Made by a program: the position numbers and the translations under genes. A stretch of DNA of 64,000 nucleotides from Haplomitrium mnioides (taxonomy: Eukaryota; Marchantiophyta; Haplomitriopsida; Calobryales): the NCBI GenBank assembly GCA_049999725.1, contig JBNGIS010020409.1:46385-110384 (forward strand), given 5' to 3'. The number at the start of each line of letters is the position of its first letter. The stretch's first letter is position 1. The notes below the pieces were generated by a model. That model did not search any database, had not been told where the DNA came from, and saw nothing but the letters and a program-made list of their open reading frames with translations. Positions 50,773 to 63,793 of this stretch are shown piece after piece.

Positions 50773-53700
50773 ATGGCATTAGTAGCATCTCTGAAATTTC
50801 AAGCACAAAGATTGGATGGCTCCAATTATTCATCATGGTCACTAGATGTCACAACATACATGACATCCAAGGGCATTCGCAAAATACTCAACACGGACAA
50901 CGAGATCAGCCCTCGTGATGTAGCCAAAGCCCTCATTATGATTTGACACCATTTGGTGGAACCTCTAAGACTCCAATACCTGAACTACAGTAGTCCCCAC
51001 CTACTTTTGGAAGAACTGAGACTAAGATTTGACCATCTGTAAGCATATTGCTTCCTTCAGCAAGACACAACTAGGACCATATGTCTATAGTCAATTACAA
51101 TAGTGAATTTTTCCGCATTGTCTTACAATTGGCAATCTATAGTCATCAAGTGATTGACGAAGAGAAAATAGAGAAGACTCTATTGAGTTTCCTTGTGAGC
51201 AATTTCATTCTAGCTTCACAATATTGCAACATGTGATTCACTCGATACTCTGAACTCATAGCATACATGCTACTTGCTGAAAAACATCAACTACTCCTCA
51301 TGGAAAATGCAAAGAAACGACCCCCAGGGTCTGTTGCACCTCCACGCAACCCTGAATCACACTTTACAGAGGCTAGACAATATCCCCACTCCAGAAACAA
51401 AAATTTCTTCAGAGGCAGAGCAAGGAGACATCCAGATTTAGGAGGAGCACCATCCGCTCGAACACTAGTCAACCTCCGACCCCCAACAACAAGGATTGAC
51501 ATATCAAATGTCGCACATTGATGACACCAGAACACGCTCAACAGGGCACATTGACCAACAAAGGAGGCATGCAACCCAATAAAGGTCAACGAACTCATTC
51601 TCATTCGCGCCAATCGCCAACAATCTGTAATTGTTGTGGCACTCATGGCCACACCCAGCCTACTTGTAGGCTACCCATGTACCTAGCACACCTATACCAG
51701 CATAGTATTAAACCTTACAATAATGAGGTACAAGGTAACTTATTGGAATTGACAGACATAGATGAATATCTATCGTACAACCTACATCTTTAGAGTCACA
51801 TGACTCATCCCTCTCTACAAAACTAGGAAAACAATTCTGAGATAGCCTACATTGTAGATAGTGGATCTTCAGACACTATACTGCAAGACCAAAAATACTT
51901 CTCATTGATTAAGCCTTCTTTTAGGCCTATGACCATGATCACCGGCCACAATCAAATTGAAGAAGGACATGGTCCAGCTACCGTACTCTTTCCAAATAGC
52001 ACCAAACTGGATATCCAATCCACCATTTATGCACCTCCAGCAACCAGAAACCTCATCAGTTTTTAAGATATACGACAAAACGGTTTCCACATTCAAACCG
52101 GACTTTCTCAGGACACTGAAGTTCTCCATATCTTTAGTCCAACAGCAACAAGCTTTGACATACGAGAATCATTCTTGTTACCCCTGCTTGGCTTGTACAT
52201 TACCAAAATCTGCTTATCTCATGTCTCTACGATAGTAATCTTTGCAGCCCTCACATGACACAACCGCTTGGGGCATCATGACTAAGACATGTTCTACCAC
52301 ATGAAAAATGATAGCAACGGCATGCCATAGAATAGGCATCCCCTGCCATTGAATACCCCATGCTTAGCATGCACACAAGGCAAGTTGAGAATTGCACATT
52401 CCAATGACAAAACAACAATTATGATTCCTCGATTCCTCGAGAGAATTCACGCTGATATTTGTGGACCAATCAATCCACCTTCGGGACCTTTGCAATACTT
52501 CCTAGTCACCATTGAAGCATCATCCAAATGGTCACAAGTATCCATACTCACGACCAAAAACATGGTCTTCTTGAAACTTCTATCCCAAATCTTAAAACTC
52601 TCGGCATAATTTTCTAACTACCCAATCAAAACTTGAGAGTGGACAACGCTAGAGAATTCTCTTCCCAAACATTTGACGGCTTTTGCACATCTTCCGACAT
52701 AGATATCAAATATTCAGTTCCACATATACACTTTCAAAATGGCATTGCAGAATCTACTATCAAGAGAATACAACTAATAGCAAGACAATTACTTCTGAAT
52801 TCCAACCTCCCAACCACAACTTGGGGACACACAATCATGCCTGCAGCATCCTTGTGGCACTACAGTCCATTTGCATTCAATCAAAATTCACCATACTAAC
52901 TTGTAGCTGGAGCTCTTGCAAATATCTCGCATCTTTGCATCTTTGGCTACCTCATCCTTGTCCCAATCTTAAGACCACATCAAACAAAAATGGGATCCCA
53001 ACGCCAAAAAGGCATATACATCGGTTTTGAATCTCCTTCTATCATCCAATATCTTGAACCTTCAACCTCTGATGTGTTTAGGTCTCAATTCACAGATTGT
53101 CAATTCTTTGAAGAATCTTTCCCACATCTATTATAAGAGTACAAAGCTATACAACTCAAACCTGAGGACAACCTAATCTAGCACCAACACTTGCCAATAG
53201 ACTTTGATCAACGAAATGGAATATTTGAAGCCGAAGTCAAACAACTCCTCCATTTAAAGCAAACATTAATCAAAATGCCTAACGCATTTAACAATGCAAC
53301 TAGCATCAACAAATCACACATTTACGCAACCAACGCATTAGCTCGACTTCAAAACGTTGACACCCCTACCACTGAAATACAGCCCAAAGCAAAATGTGGC
53401 AAACCTAAAGGCTCAAAGAATAAACCAAAATCTTTGACATCGTTACACGTTGTGACCGACAACGATGAAATAGCAATTAATTGTTCCCATACCGATCATA
53501 TAAGAGACAAACCCAAACCCTATTTGCATTCTTTGTACCACAATCAATAGACAATGATGCACCTAATCATTTATCTATACAAGAAGCACAATCCATAACC
53601 AATTGGCCCCAATGGGAGACAACCATACATTCAGAACTAGACTCTCTTATATAACAACAAGTATTTGGATTTGTAATGCCAGCACTTCCCGACATGCACC

Positions 53701-54790
53701 TAATAGATTACATATTGATTTTTGTCCGAAAACACAATGCTAAAGGCGATGTCACACGATACAAAGCAAGACTAGTGGCCAAAGAATACACTCAAATCCC
53801 TAGACGTGATTATGACCTCACATACTCACCTGTTATGGACACTATACTATAACATACATATACATGATAGCATTCGCTATCCAATGCCATCTCACTATGC
53901 ACATCATGGACATCATTACTGCCTACTTAAATGGCATTCTGGACACCCAAATTTTTATAAAGGCACCACCACAACTCATATTAAGAATGGCATTTAATAT
54001 TCAGGGGGAGAACAATCACAATGCAAATAGACCTTAAGTCCCAAATGGCCAAAAATAATGAGATTGGACCTTCTATCTCTCACGGCCTAAACTATGAGGT
54101 TCAACCTTTTGTCCCTCATAATATACACCATGAAAATGGACCTTTTGTCCATAAAGACCTCAATCTGGGAAAAGGACCTTCTGTCCTCCATGGCCAACAA
54201 ATGAAAGGATCTTTTGTCCATAAAAGGCCACTGCCAGTCCACAAAGGACCTATAGTCCTCATGTCGAAAAGAGAATGCCAAATGATGGAAAAGAAGTTGT
54301 ACAATGCTATTCAAAGACCTTTAGTCCAGCGAGCAAATTCACTGAGCACGCAACATTTCCGATGACCTTTAGTCCAGCCAGCAAATTCGCTGAGCACGCA
54401 ACATTTCAGATGACCTTTAGTCCCACATACATACAAGATGCAATGAGCAACACCATAGTGGACCTTTTGTCCCCCATTATCAAAGTATACCACACAAAGA
54501 TGTGAAGTTGGCAAAGCATTCTATTAGTCCATCTAGATCACCAATAAAGCAATCAGAAACATAAATGGGAATTCAAGTCCTGAGATTGATATATGGACTC
54601 AAATAGAGTGGCAAAAGTTGGTACCAGAGATTAAACTCAGAAATGATGACATTGCTCCATGTTTGTTCATGAAACACCACGACTTTGAATACTTCAGAGT
54701 TGCACTTTATGTAGACGACATAAGAAATTTTGGCACAAAAATACTAGCAACCAACACAATTGCCAATGTCGAGACAGAATATTTAGCCGC
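50773..54790 (+). pseudogene. gag-pol: Ty1/copia gag-pol relic
   Basis: The start ATG at 50773 opens a copia Gag (QRLDGSNYSSWSLDVTTYMT), with a zinc knuckle CNCCGTHGHTQPTC at about 51630. Protease retains the motif VDSGSSD at about 51855. Integrase follows (HADICGPINPPSGPLQYF at about 52450; second core block VDNAREFSSQTFDGFC at about 52635). Reverse transcriptase has RYKARLVAKEYTQ at about 53760, ITAYLNGILDTQIF at about 53910 and ALYVDD at about 54705. Integrase before reverse transcriptase is the copia order. A repeat array interrupts the reverse transcriptase at 54005-54535. RNase H is mostly deleted. The relic ends against element D near 54790. More than ten stops or shifts are present. 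Confidence 0.9.
54020..54476 (+). repeat. Array of GGACCTTTTGTCC palindromes inside copia reverse transcriptase
   Basis: Eleven copies of a motif close to GGAC-CTTTW-GTCC occur at about 54026, 54064, 54100, 54137, 54175, 54205, 54244, 54314, 54362, 54410 and 54458. Spacing is 30-39 bp in the first part and 48 bp in the last (a repeated block TCCAGCSAGCAAATTC follows). The array sits between coding segments that are normally only about 20 residues apart. Confidence 0.85.
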
Positions 54791-54794
54791 CAAG

Positions 54795-57410
54795 ATCTTC
54801 TGTATTGTTGTCTTAGTAGCAAAGTGGCTGCTCACCTCATCTTCGTGCATGGCCCTTCTAATGGTGGTGGCCTGGTTTTCTTCTAGGCATTGGCGTACTT
54901 GTCCTTCTAGGTAGGATTTATGGAGCACTCCTTTGATTACTAGGTAGGGCCACACCCTCCTCAAGAACACCATTGTTGCTTCTTGAGTCCAACCTTTGTA
55001 AATCCGACTCGTGAGGAGAAACAATATGAAATCCCCATAGTCAATGGCCCTTCCTTCTCTTATATGGAAAAATCTTCATCGGGAAAGGTGTCGTCCACTA
55101 CTCGGCCTCCCTTTGCGTACATTAGTTGTAAGAAAAACTCAATATTACTATGTTGTTTGCTTGGTTGCACCCTTACCTCGCAATCAAACTCTTGTAATAA
55201 CAACATCTACCTAGCTTCCCTCTCGGTTAGATTTGTCTTATTGACCATGTACCGAGTGGCATCATGATTTGTATGGAAGATCACCTGATAGTGCAACAAA
55301 TAGTGTCTGAATTTCTTCAAAAAGTAGATGATACCCAGAACTTCCCAGTCCATTGCTGAGTAATTTTTTCTACGGAGGTCAAGAGTCGGCTCGTAGAGTA
55401 AATGGGGTGGTCTCTCCCTTGGTCATTCATCTAGCTTAACACTAGTCTCACATAGAGTCTTGAAACATTCACCATTACATGGAACTCCCTCTCCTTGTTG
55501 GGTAGTAGAAGCACTAGTGCACACCCAAGCAGACGCTTGAGCTCATGGAAGCTTGCCAAATGTGATGCAGTGGCTTGGAAATTATTGACCTTCTTTACCA
55601 TCTCGATGAGAGGTTGAGCGTTTAGGGCGAATTAAGGGATGAACATTTTGTAATACCCCTCGCAATCCAAGAACCCCTATACCTCCTTCAGACTGCTAGG
55701 AAAGCCACCTCTAACAAGGGTTTAACCTTTTCCCTATTCCACTTTGATTCCCTTGGCGAATACTTAGTGCTCCAACATTATTCCTTCGTTCAACTTAGAA
55801 AAGCACTTGCCTTAGTGAAGCTTGAGCCTAGTGTCTTGGCATTGCTGAAAGGCTTGGCATTGGTTCTTTGCATGCTCCCTTGTTTCACCATAGACTACAA
55901 AGTCATCAATAAAGATCTCCAGAAACTAATGCAAATATTCATGGAACATGTTCACTATTAGTCGTTGGAAAGTTCTAGGGGCGTTGCACAACCCAAATGG
56001 CATCCGCCAAAAGGCGAACACCCCCCACTTTGCTGTAAAGGCTGTTTTGAGCTGGTCTTCCTGACAAATCTAGACTTGATTTTATCTTGAATAATCATCC
56101 ATGAAACTATACACCTCTTGTCGCGCAACCACGTCCAACACCCCATCTATGAATAGTAGAAGGTAGTGGTCTTTTTTGGTGGCTTGATTCAACCTTCTGT
56201 AGTCTTGACAGACTCTGATCTTGAACTTCCTATTGAGTCAAGGTTTTTTTGGTACTATCATCAAAGTGGACACCCACTCACTATTAAGAACCGGGTAGAT
56301 GAAGTCGACATCCATCAACCAATCCACCTCTTGCTTGACCATCAGGCATAGCTTGGGGTTAAGCCGGTATTGCTTTTGTCGCATTGGTGTAGTTGTGGTC
56401 TCTAGATCAATCCAATTTTCTCTTAGTTCTCTTAGTACTCCCTTGAGGTCAAAATGATGTTAAGAAAACACATCATGGTAATAATTCCGTACTTGGGTCA
56501 AGGCTCTTTCTTCCTCGTAGCTAAGTTAGAACCTAATTTGGAAAATTTTCCTTGATGGGATGGCATTGGGAAATGCTTTGATTCTAGCAGACAACCTTGT
56601 GCTTCTTTTTTGATTCTTGATTCTTTGTTTCTTTGCCATTTGTATTCACTAAGGAAGGAGTGGCCTCATCTGTATCCTAGGTCGGCCTCTTTTGATATGC
56701 TAGTACATTCATTTCCTCTTTGATGTTCTGTTGACTACTTAGTAGGTCTCCCTTGGTGATGTGTTCTAGATATTTCACCTAGAAGGTACCCTCAGAGTCG
56801 CAATCATCCTCGATACTCCAATCAATGTCATAGGCCCTGTCCACGCTAGTTTCCCCTTGATGTAATGGCTTCCCATAGTGCACCACAACTCTAGATTCTC
56901 TAAACCTTTACATTCGGGTCCCCCAGTCATGGGTTACTTTAGCTCCATAGAGCCATGTTCTGCCAAAAAAAGTAGGGTAGGGTGACATGTTGGCGGGCCT
57001 CATCACTAGGTAGTTCAAGGAAAAGTCCACTCCTCTTATGCATGTCGAAACATTGGTTGACACCCTCAACGGTTTCTCTCTAGATCCGTTTGCCAACCTT
57101 ATAATCTGGCTTGTAGCCTAAAAGATCCGATAACCCAATTGGTTTGTTGTTTGTTGCACCATTATGTTTACTCTCGCACCTCTTTCCACCACAAACATGG
57201 TTAAGGTACAACCCACAATTTGGATGTCAATTTGTGGGGCTCCTTGAATTTCATATAGCATCATTGCATTGGCCAAGTTTCCCACTAGTGACAACCGCCT
57301 CCACTGCCTTGGTCTCATCAGCAATTCCCTTAATTGATGCCGATAGATGGGGTTGTCTTTGATCAGTTGTCTCACGATAGTAGTGACATGCCAATCCTGT
57401 ACATCTTGCT
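54795..57410 (-). pseudogene. pol: Ty3/gypsy element D pol, truncated
   Basis: Leftward order: protease-like region (about 57375-56900; VVERGARVNIMVQQTTNQLG, where the active Asp appears as Glu), reverse transcriptase (about 56450-55480; FLEIFIDDFVVYG near 55900 with both Asp kept), RNase H (about 55450-55040) and the integrase zinc-binding region (about 54990-54800; HFATKTTIQK). The catalytic core and C-terminal domain of integrase are missing because the element stops at the copia junction. Several stops and shifts are present. Confidence 0.88.
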
Positions 57411-57419
57411 TAATGTTGT

Positions 57420-59297
57420 AGGCGCAAGTTGCGTGGCCTTGGATCTATCTTTTGCCTCTAATGCAACCTCCTTCTTTTAGATAAGTTTCTGAGTGTTTTG
57501 GTGGCCGCCTCTTAGTCTCTACCTCCTTGAGTGCTTCCAATTGTTTTCGATCATTCTCCTCCTACCTCAGGTAAAACAACTTTGGATGGACCCTCTCGTA
57601 ATCTGAATCCTCGTTTGTAGGAATCAGGTCCATTGTATCGACTCTCCTCCTCTATTAGGTGGGCTTTTCTTTCTTCTTGCAGTTTTTTTCTTGTTAGCTC
57701 CTTCCATGGTGACCCTGTAGCAATCCTCAATTGATGGCATTTCCCATCCCGAAAACTCAATGGTATGTTCCCATTCCGTGAGAACATACTGGACATTGGC
57801 AATGAACCCTTCTACCGGTGCAATCCCAGAATGCAATGGCAGCCCTACTAACTCAAGAAGATAGGTGATATGACATACAAAGGTGACATGGCCTTCCTTT
57901 TTGCAAGAGGTGCAAAGGTTTTGTTGATATTCCCTAGCCTTGCTTTCTAGGCTCCGGACATCCAGTAGAAATATGCCCTTGTGGCCCACAATTTGAGCAC
58001 ACCATAATGTGTGTGCGGTGAACCCTTTCTCCCATCGCATTGTCTGGCCGCTGCTGACCCCATCTACCTTGCTGGTTCTACTCAAATACCACAGGTCGGC
58101 TCATCAAATTTTGTGGGGCATTGGTCACTTGGTACACGTATTCAAGAGGTTCTTCCAGGATGTATTCCACCTCTTCCCTCACATATTTAGGTGGTTTGTC
58201 CCTCACATATTGTATTAACAGCTTTTCCAAGGGACATTCATGGCTAGTGTGTCCATGTTTCCCACAGTGGACGCACCACACATGAGTCTGAGTAGCACTC
58301 ACCTTTTTCCCTTTTTCCTTTAGTCCTGCGAAGTGGGTAGATAATGCTTCCAATTTGCAATTGATGTCATAAATTGGGTCACAGGCCATTCTCCTTTTGG
58401 GGCTATCTTCCATTGGTGTTTTGTCCTCATGCCTTCGTGCTTCTTCCCTTCTTGGGCTTCTATCTTGATCAATTTTTCCTTTCTTTTTCTCCTTAACCTC
58501 CTTCCTTTTGTAACGAACCTTGCTTCATTTTTCCCTTCTAAAGCCACTTTCCTCTGAATCGTTACTATTTTCCTCGTCGAACTCTGATTTTGATGCTATG
58601 TCAGTGCTTGAGCTCCTGCCCTCAAAACTGGAGGAGGTTTCTTACCCATATCGCATCTTTGTCTTCTTTCTTGAACTTGACATTGAGGCTTTGATATAAG
58701 AGCTTGCTCTCTCCACTGCTTCTTCATAGGTTTTGGGGTTGCCTTGCCTTACCCAAGCTCACACCCTTTTGAGTAGCTCGAGATGAACCAAGAACTGAGC
58801 ATCTCATCCTTCGGTATTGGTGTGGCTCACCTTGCCAGCCTTTGGAATCGTTTGTAAGAATTGTGCAAAGGCTCTTTTTTCTTCATCTCAATCTGGCCGA
58901 TCTAGATGAGAGCCTCTTTGTCTCCTCCTATTTTTCTGAGTTATGCCTGTAATAGAGATTTGAAGAGCTATCAGCTATTCTTGTTGGCTTCTATCAAGCC
59001 CTAATACCAAGGTCAAGCCTCCCTTTTAAAGACACCTCACAAGATAGTGGTCATAATCGCCCATTCCCCACTTGCTTGTGTTGTACCTTCAAATTCAGCA
59101 ATCGAGTTGTCAAGGTCTTCTTGAGGTGTTCCTTGGAAGGGTAAATAGGGGCATCGGGCCCATTGGGATGCATGTTCATTCATATATTCTGGAAACTCAA
59201 TCTAAAGGTCAGCAATCTACACCTTGTTATGAATAACTTTACTTTGCCCAAGATGTTTGTCCAGCCCCGAGTTCGTCTTAAGTTCCTTCGAACCTTT
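57420..59297 (-). pseudogene. gag: Ty3/gypsy element D gag and leader
   Basis: Zinc knuckles CVHCGKHGHTSHEC (about 58270) and CTSCKKEGHVTFVC (about 57915) are intact. A central diverged segment has lost most of the Cys and His residues of the family's middle knuckle. Upstream (58400-58640) is the basic and Ser/acidic linker, and capsid remnants with many stops run to about 59150. The linker to protease (EFSGWEMPSIEDCYRV, about 57760) matches elements 2 and B. Confidence 0.8.
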
Positions 59298-59315
59298 GCC
59301 CTCTTTCTAGTGCCA
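59298..59315 (-). promoter_or_regulatory. Primer-binding site of element D
   Basis: TGGCACTAGAAAGAGGGC on the minus strand, separated by 8 bases from the LTR end. The family match is to 14595 and 39869. Confidence 0.7.
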
Positions 59316-59323
59316 AAAATTTA

Positions 59324-60303
59324 TGTCAACCCTTTCTCCCTATCCTCAACACCTCGAGATGTAATTTCAGAGAGAGAAAGGGTGACACGATATCATAGTG
59401 ATCTTTTGTAACATGGCCTTAGAATTGTATTTACCACTTCTGCGTTTTATCTTCTTCTACTCCACTTTATGTTTTATCTTTTCTACTCCACTTTATGTGC
59501 ACGTCTACACAATACAACCCCCAAGTAATCCTTTCCCTGCTCAGCATCTAGATTATAAGTAACGAATGCCAACCTATTTTTCGTTTTATTGCATAGTTCT
59601 TAGCTCTAGTCCCTCTAGGGGTTTTAGAGATTTTGACAGGCCTTGCTCCGAAATGTAGCAATTATAACTACACTCTAAACTAGGAAATTTACAATTCTAC
59701 TACTACTATCTTAAGACAAGAAAACTCTTTGGATGGTGTGTTCACAATTCTCCACCCCTTGTAGCTCTAATACTCTGCTCACTATCCATGTTGCAGTCTT
59801 CTGTTATTGCTGCCAATGCCTCCCTCTAATGTTATTCTCAACCTCGAAACTCTACACTCACATACGTCAGATAGATAGATTCACCTCCGTCGTCTCAAGA
59901 GCTTGGAATTCTAACTCCTCGACTAGGGAGATGGCGGTCTCCGCCATCAGTAACGCACACTCCACCTTTATCGCCCCTCTTACCGTACACTCCCCTTCGA
60001 AGAGATGAAAGCCTCTTAGGTTGCCTGCGATAGTTAGGAACCAATCATAGAATATTGAATTAGCCTTACACCACCTCTGTGGTGCTATACTTTGCTAGAG
60101 TTGACCCTGTGTGGTTGGCGAAGGGGATCGTCTCATTGGATAATGTAGTTCTCAATTGAAACCTCGGCTTGTTGCGCTTCTTTTGAGAGAGTAACAACCT
60201 ACCAATACTAGGCCTAGAGGTGCAAATGACTAAAGAAGTGTCACTCCTTATTAGTATCCTTGTTGCTTGGGCAAATTGACCTCACATTAGAGCCTCCTGC
60301 TCT
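59324..60303 (-). mobile_element. 5' LTR of gypsy element D (about 1 kb)
   Basis: On the minus strand it ends GGGTTGACA next to the primer-binding site. It begins either at TGTGAGGTCAATTTGCCC (60286) or at AGAGCAGGAGGCTCTAA (60303), because both blocks are shared with the copy at 47711-48661. Reading frames within it are not genes. Confidence 0.8.
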
Positions 60304-60423
60304 AATATACGTCTACCATATCGGTCTTGGTCCCCTCTACGAAGTGCCTACGCTTGCCTCAACCTACTCACCTCAACCTCCTTGGGCTTTTATTGTTCCT
60401 CCTTGCTTTCACTCCTTAACAAT

Positions 60424-61650
60424 TGCTACTTTGAACCAAGAACATGATGCTCAAAATAGAAACCTTTTTTTTTAAGGAAAATTTGTGATTTTTGAGCTCA
60501 AAAAACAAAAAAAAAAAGGTTTTTTTTTTAAAACAAAAAGTATATGAATTTTTTAGGTTCATTTTGGCCATTTCAACGAGCATGATAGAGCGAGAGTCAA
60601 TTTCATTATGCAAAATCAAGAATTATTATTATTTTTATGAAAGTATTAAAAAAACTGAAATTTGATGAAAAGTATAAAAATTATAGTAAGTTTTCACAAG
60701 AAAACTGCATTTATTATTGATTATAGTTCAAAGCCTAAAAATTGAAATACACGTCACAAGAAACTATTTTGAAATATGTTTGATTGCACAAACTCTATAC
60801 GCGCATATACATAGTGCTCTTTGAAACATTTTTTTTTGGAATAAAAAATACGAAACATAAAGAAAAAAGCCCAAGTAGACTAGAAGTCAAGGGAATGAGT
60901 TTGCAATCGTAGACACATAAACAAACAAAATGAAACTTTGCATTGATTTAGAAGCTCTATTTTAAAGTTCAAGCAAGAAAGAAGCTTTCATTTATAGTTG
61001 AAAATCCATGCACTCAAAAGTTAAAGTAGGCTTAAAAAAACGGTTTCAGGATTTGAAAATATTTTATAATTCAACGAAGCATATACACAAAGGAATCATA
61101 GTTCAGAATCAAAAAGGCAGTGGCTAAGGAGATTGAATTAAGAGTGTAAACAAGAAACATCTCCAATTTTTTGACTTGATTCTACCAAACAAAGGTTTCA
61201 AGTTCTACAAAAGAGTCTATGACTTGTGTAGAAACTAAGTTCTAACCACTAGTTTACGAATGTAGAAGCATGAGGGTTTTATATGAGAAGTAAAACTTGA
61301 GTAAGGCTTGGACTTCCAACCCAAAGTCTTTGTGCGCATAGGAATCTAAACTCAACATCTAAATACTCCACCCCAAAGTCTGTGCGTGTATAGGAATTCG
61401 AATTCACCATCTAAACACTCAAAAACAAAGACTAATAAGAACCTCGGTTTTAGATTCCACAAAAGAGTTTTTTGAATGCACAACACTTCGACTTGCAAAT
61501 CAAAGTCTTTGCGCATATAGGGTTCAAACTTCTACAACCCATAATACAGACGACAAATGCTCTATTTTTTGCAACAAACTCTACGCATGCAAAAGATTTC
61601 ATTTTCTAATTTAGAATCTAAAAGTAAAATGGGTATAAAGCTCAATACAA
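60424..61650 (-). repeat. Inverted copy of the divergent-unit tail
   Basis: The reverse complement aligns with about 20480-21740. Shared blocks include the A/T-rich outer end, GAATGAGTTTGCAATCGTAG near 60893, the palindromic motif at 60797, and the 55-60 bp repeats at 61320-61600. The outer end starts TGCTACTTTGAACCAAGAAC at 60424. The inner end is interrupted by a copia-type LTR before the gene body would begin. Confidence 0.8.
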
Positions 61651-61666
61651 TATAATTGAAAATATG

Positions 61667-61920
61667 TTGTGATATATAGAGTAACATAGAACTAGGATTA
61701 GATGATTCTATACCTAATCTGTAATTAGGCTACAAATCTATCATTAAAGAGTAGATTATCATAGTATTAATCCTAGATACAAACATGATTTTCATTGATA
61801 TGATTATTATTGAGATGATATATGATATGAGAGGAGAGAAGAGAGGAGGTCATATTGCACACCCTACCTTCAACTAATGAACCTACATGTTGCATTTTCT
61901 ATTACAAATATTATTCAACA
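61667..61920 (+). mobile_element. Small copia-type LTR (254 bp)
   Basis: The segment begins TGTTG and ends CAACA, a perfect 5-base inverted terminal repeat. It is followed by CGTTATCAGTCC, which resembles the ACACGTTATCAG leader of some plant copia elements. It interrupts the inverted tail copy. I find no second LTR in the window, so assignment rests on ends and context. Confidence 0.55.
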
Positions 61921-63793
61921 CGTTATCAGTCCTTTGCTAATTCATGTAAATTTTTAAATTTTGTTTCTCTTCTATAATATTTTCTATACTCTATATAGAT
62001 TTTTTTTCTAATTTTTTTCCCCTTGATCTACTCTATTCATACTAATATACCTTCTGTATACATCAATTTTTTTTTCCCACTGTCTAGATCTATAATGTTA
62101 TATTATATTATATTAATTTGAGCTGATTGTTGAAGAGCAGAAATTGAAGTACAAATCGCATCATTTGGAGACAAAATTGGAGTATCAAGAGGGAGGAATT
62201 GAGGTCGCCCAGGCATTGCCACCATATGACCCTTGAAATCAAATCAGAAGATGCACATTTGTGGAATATCTCTACCGATACTGAAATCTGAAAATTTTGG
62301 AGTCAAACCAAGATTTTCAATGAGTTTTGATTCAATTTGATCAAGAGGACGAGCGCAAATCCATTTTGAAAATTTTGCAACTTGAATCAATCTAATTGAT
62401 TGAGAATCGAGGAAGAATTCTTCATATTTCAAACAACTTAAATCTTTAGAAAATTACAGACACAAAGCTCATTGATGGCAAAGCCCTGATATATAGACAT
62501 TTTGGACACTTTTTGAAAAAGAAGCATTCAAAGAAGAGTTCCATTTGAGCGGCAAAACATTGCTAAATCACCATTTTGACATGAACTTAGCGAAATATCA
62601 AAAGGGTGAAATGCAAAAATTCAAAACATCGACATATTACTATTTTGGCAAAAGTTTGACTCACGCGCTTTGAGTAAAAATCAAAAGTTTGAAAGGCTTT
62701 TTTAAATATTCATATTTGTGTTTTATTGCCGTTTCGGAAATTTTATTATACAATATTGAAAGTTTGAAGGAGAATACTAAGTCCATTTGAAAGTTTGACA
62801 TCATAAAAGACTTATTTCGAGACGAAACAACGAAACATCTCTATTTTGGAAATTTTATTATAAAATATTGAAAGTTCGAACTACTTTTTGGTGAATTTGG
62901 AAAGTTTAAAAAGCTCAAAACAAGATGACGAAACATCCCTAAATCATTGTCTTGGTCATATAATAAAAAATTTAAAAATAGAAGACTAATCTAAGCTCGG
63001 AGGGGGATTTGCTCCTATAGTCGAATCGGAGATTGCTAAGTGTCGTATGCCAATTGGAGATGCCAAAGCCAACCCCACCTTCAGATGCAGGGGGTGAGAG
63101 GGTCTCTTATTAGTAACCATTGAAAGAGGTTCGAGTGACATCTACTTATACTTCTATCAGTTTTTGATAGTTTGCTTATGAGACTAAACACAAGTCCCTC
63201 GTGAAGCGATGATAGGTGTGGTAATCGGATCTTGTTTATGAAGCACAGGATTTGCTCCCGAGCTTATTAAATCCACCGAACCTATAAGATTAAATCTGAG
63301 CCTCTACTAAGTGTTTCCCAAAGCATCATACCTGATTGGACTACCAAACCTAACAGCTCGAAGAGCAAGGATGATCTACTTGTGAAAATCCATATAAAGA
63401 CTCCTAATCCATCATATTTTTTGATTTTGAAGACTTAGACGTGGTCGCTTGTTATGGACGAACATTTTAAGCTATCAAACAAAGTTCTTGTGACAAATTT
63501 ACTACAAGCAGTTGAACATCCTAACATATATGATATGTTTCTAACTGCTTTAAAATTTAGAAATAAGAAAACCTCAAAATGTTTGAAGTCTATCAGAACC
63601 AAAACTAAATTATTGGATCTATAGGTGAACTACAAATCATATATAGCTTCCATTCTGGTTGATCAACCTCATAGTTGATTTATACATTCAGATCAATCCA
63701 TCAAATCAGCTATTTCTGAAACATTAAGAGTATCTATCTCTAATATTTGAATCAGAATATAACATCAATTTTTTAAAAACAGATCTACATTTA
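61921..63793. other. Unassigned sequence after copia-type LTR
   Basis: The AT-rich leader-like part (61921-62110) could belong to the copia element. No Gag or Pol similarity is visible beyond it. A short frame near 63453 (MDEHFKLSNKVLV) is too brief to call. Confidence 0.5.

Noticed and set aside
54020-54476. CRISPR-like array
   Set aside because: The repeats are 13 bp, degenerate and irregularly spaced, in a plant retroelement; no cas genes are present.
63453-63625. Small frame starting MDEHFKLSNKVLV
   Set aside because: It is under 60 codons with no family resemblance and AT-rich surroundings.
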